Both the position numbers and the translations under genes were made by a program. The notes below the pieces were generated by a model. That model saw only the letters and a program-made list of their open reading frames with translations. It was not told where the DNA came from and did not search any database. Positions 5,939 to 6,486 of a stretch of 6,486 bases of DNA are shown in pieces. Positions within the stretch are counted from its first letter, which is position 1; each line of letters starts with the position of its first letter. Location: the NCBI GenBank assembly GCA_031411935.1, contig JANOBY010000037.1, positions 1-6,486 on the forward strand. Direction: 5' to 3'. This DNA comes from JAQGHR01 sp031411935 (lineage in GTDB: Bacteria; Planctomycetota; Planctomycetia; Isosphaerales; Isosphaeraceae).

Positions 5939-6423
5939 TCGTCGTTGCAGACAGTTCATCGTTCGTGGTCCTCATCGCCATCGGGCACCTCGACGTGCTC
6001 CCGACGCTCTTCGGGCGCATCATCGTCCCGCCCGCGGTCGCGGCCGAGCTCGCCTCCCCGAAACGGACCGAAGCGGTTCGGGGCTTCATCGCCGCGCCGC
6101 CGGCCTGGCTCGAGATTCGCACCCCGGCCGCCATCGAGGCCATCGCCGGCCTCCACGACGGCGAGTCCGCAGCCATCGCTCTCGCCGCCGAGCTGAAGGC
6201 GGACCGCCTTATCATCGACGAGGCCCGGGGGCGTCAGGCCGCGGTCGCAAGGCACGTGCGCGTAGTCGGGACGGTGGGCGTCCTGGAACTCGCGGCCGAG
6301 GCGGGCCTGCTTGACCTCGAGCAAGCATTCGAGGCGGTGAAGCGGACCGACTTCTGGGTCTCGGCCCGATTCCTCGACGAGCGGATCGCTCGGCTGCGAG
6401 GCCGAAGAGGCTCTGCGGTATAG
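5935..6423 (+). CDS. DUF3368 PIN-domain toxin, putative RNase
   Basis: The 162-residue protein has a PIN nuclease fold of the DUF3368 type, which uses acidic residues and a divalent metal to cut RNA. Visible motifs are VVADSSSF (D6), VPPAVAAEL (E38), LHDGESAAIALA (D75, E77) and LIIDEARGR (D95, E96), which together supply the acidic active site. The segment RGRQAAVARHVRVVGTVGVL is the characteristic DUF3368 stretch after the last acidic motif. It starts with GTG at 5935, overlapping the antitoxin stop by 4 bases, so expression depends on antitoxin translation. The paired arrangement with UPF0175 is a known type II toxin-antitoxin organisation. No disruption is seen, so the toxin should be active. 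The exact RNA target is unknown. Confidence 0.9.
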   Translation: MIVVADSSSFVVLIAIGHLDVLPTLFGRIIVPPAVAAELASPKRTEAVRGFIAAPPAWLEIRTPAAIEAIAGLHDGESAAIALAAELKADRLIIDEARGRQAAVARHVRVVGTVGVLELAAEAGLLDLEQAFEAVKRTDFWVSARFLDERIARLRGRRGSAV

Positions 6424-6486
6424 GGCCGGGGATGTTGAAAATCTGTACTGAAGGCCGCGACCTGAGAAGGAAGTATGAGGCTCGAG
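6424..6486 (+). other. Right-edge spacer with a possible gene start
   Basis: These 63 bases follow the toxin stop. An ATG at 6475-6477 has AGAAGGA a few bases upstream (6465-6471), so a further gene could begin here. Only four codons (M-R-L-E) are visible, so no product can be proposed. I see no terminator hairpin. Confidence 0.25.

Noticed and set aside
1..6486. CRISPR array, tRNA or rRNA gene
   Set aside because: I saw no regularly spaced repeats, no tRNA cloverleaf and no rRNA-like sequence on either strand when reading by eye.

Overview
The window is GC-rich bacterial accessory DNA. It carries a large NACHT-like ATPase, an intact insertion sequence, a tyrosine recombinase and a toxin-antitoxin pair. 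I cannot fix the host from sequence alone. The high GC, the ISL3-type transposase and the UPF0175/DUF3368 pair would fit a planctomycete (Isosphaeraceae-like) or a similar environmental genome; this is inference, not proof.

Layout, left to right. (1) Positions 1-2685 on the minus strand hold one uninterrupted reading frame that runs off the left edge. It encodes about 895 visible residues of a STAND/NACHT-type P-loop ATPase: Walker A, a NACHT-style Walker B, a sensor-like arginine motif, a winged-helix-like region and a long helical C-terminal part. The many plus-strand open frames over this region are antisense shadows. (2) Positions 2725-4103 are a complete ISL3-family insertion sequence of 1379 bp, with 25-bp imperfect terminal inverted repeats, a perfect 8-bp target duplication (ATAAAGAT) and an intact 417-residue transposase. 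It landed 31-39 bp upstream of the preferred ATPase start and split that gene from its native upstream DNA. (3) Positions 4211-5206 on the minus strand encode a complete 331-residue tyrosine recombinase with all catalytic residues. Removing the IS puts this gene only 138 bp upstream of the ATPase on the same strand, so recombinase and ATPase were probably neighbours in one unit. (4) Positions 5207-5656 are a divergent control region between the recombinase and the toxin-antitoxin pair. It holds a 9-bp inverted repeat near the recombinase start, a candidate extended -10 promoter, and a perfect 10-bp inverted repeat flanking a -10-like box upstream of the antitoxin. (5) Positions 5657-5938 and 5935-6423 encode a UPF0175-like antitoxin and a DUF3368 PIN-domain RNase toxin, overlapping by 4 bp. 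The last 63 bp may begin another gene.

Read together, this looks like one end of a mobile or defence-island module. The recombinase would move or integrate it, the NACHT ATPase is a candidate anti-phage sensor, the PIN pair would stabilise it, and a later ISL3 insertion has probably changed ATPase expression. The defence role is inferred from family and neighbourhood; nothing in the window proves it.
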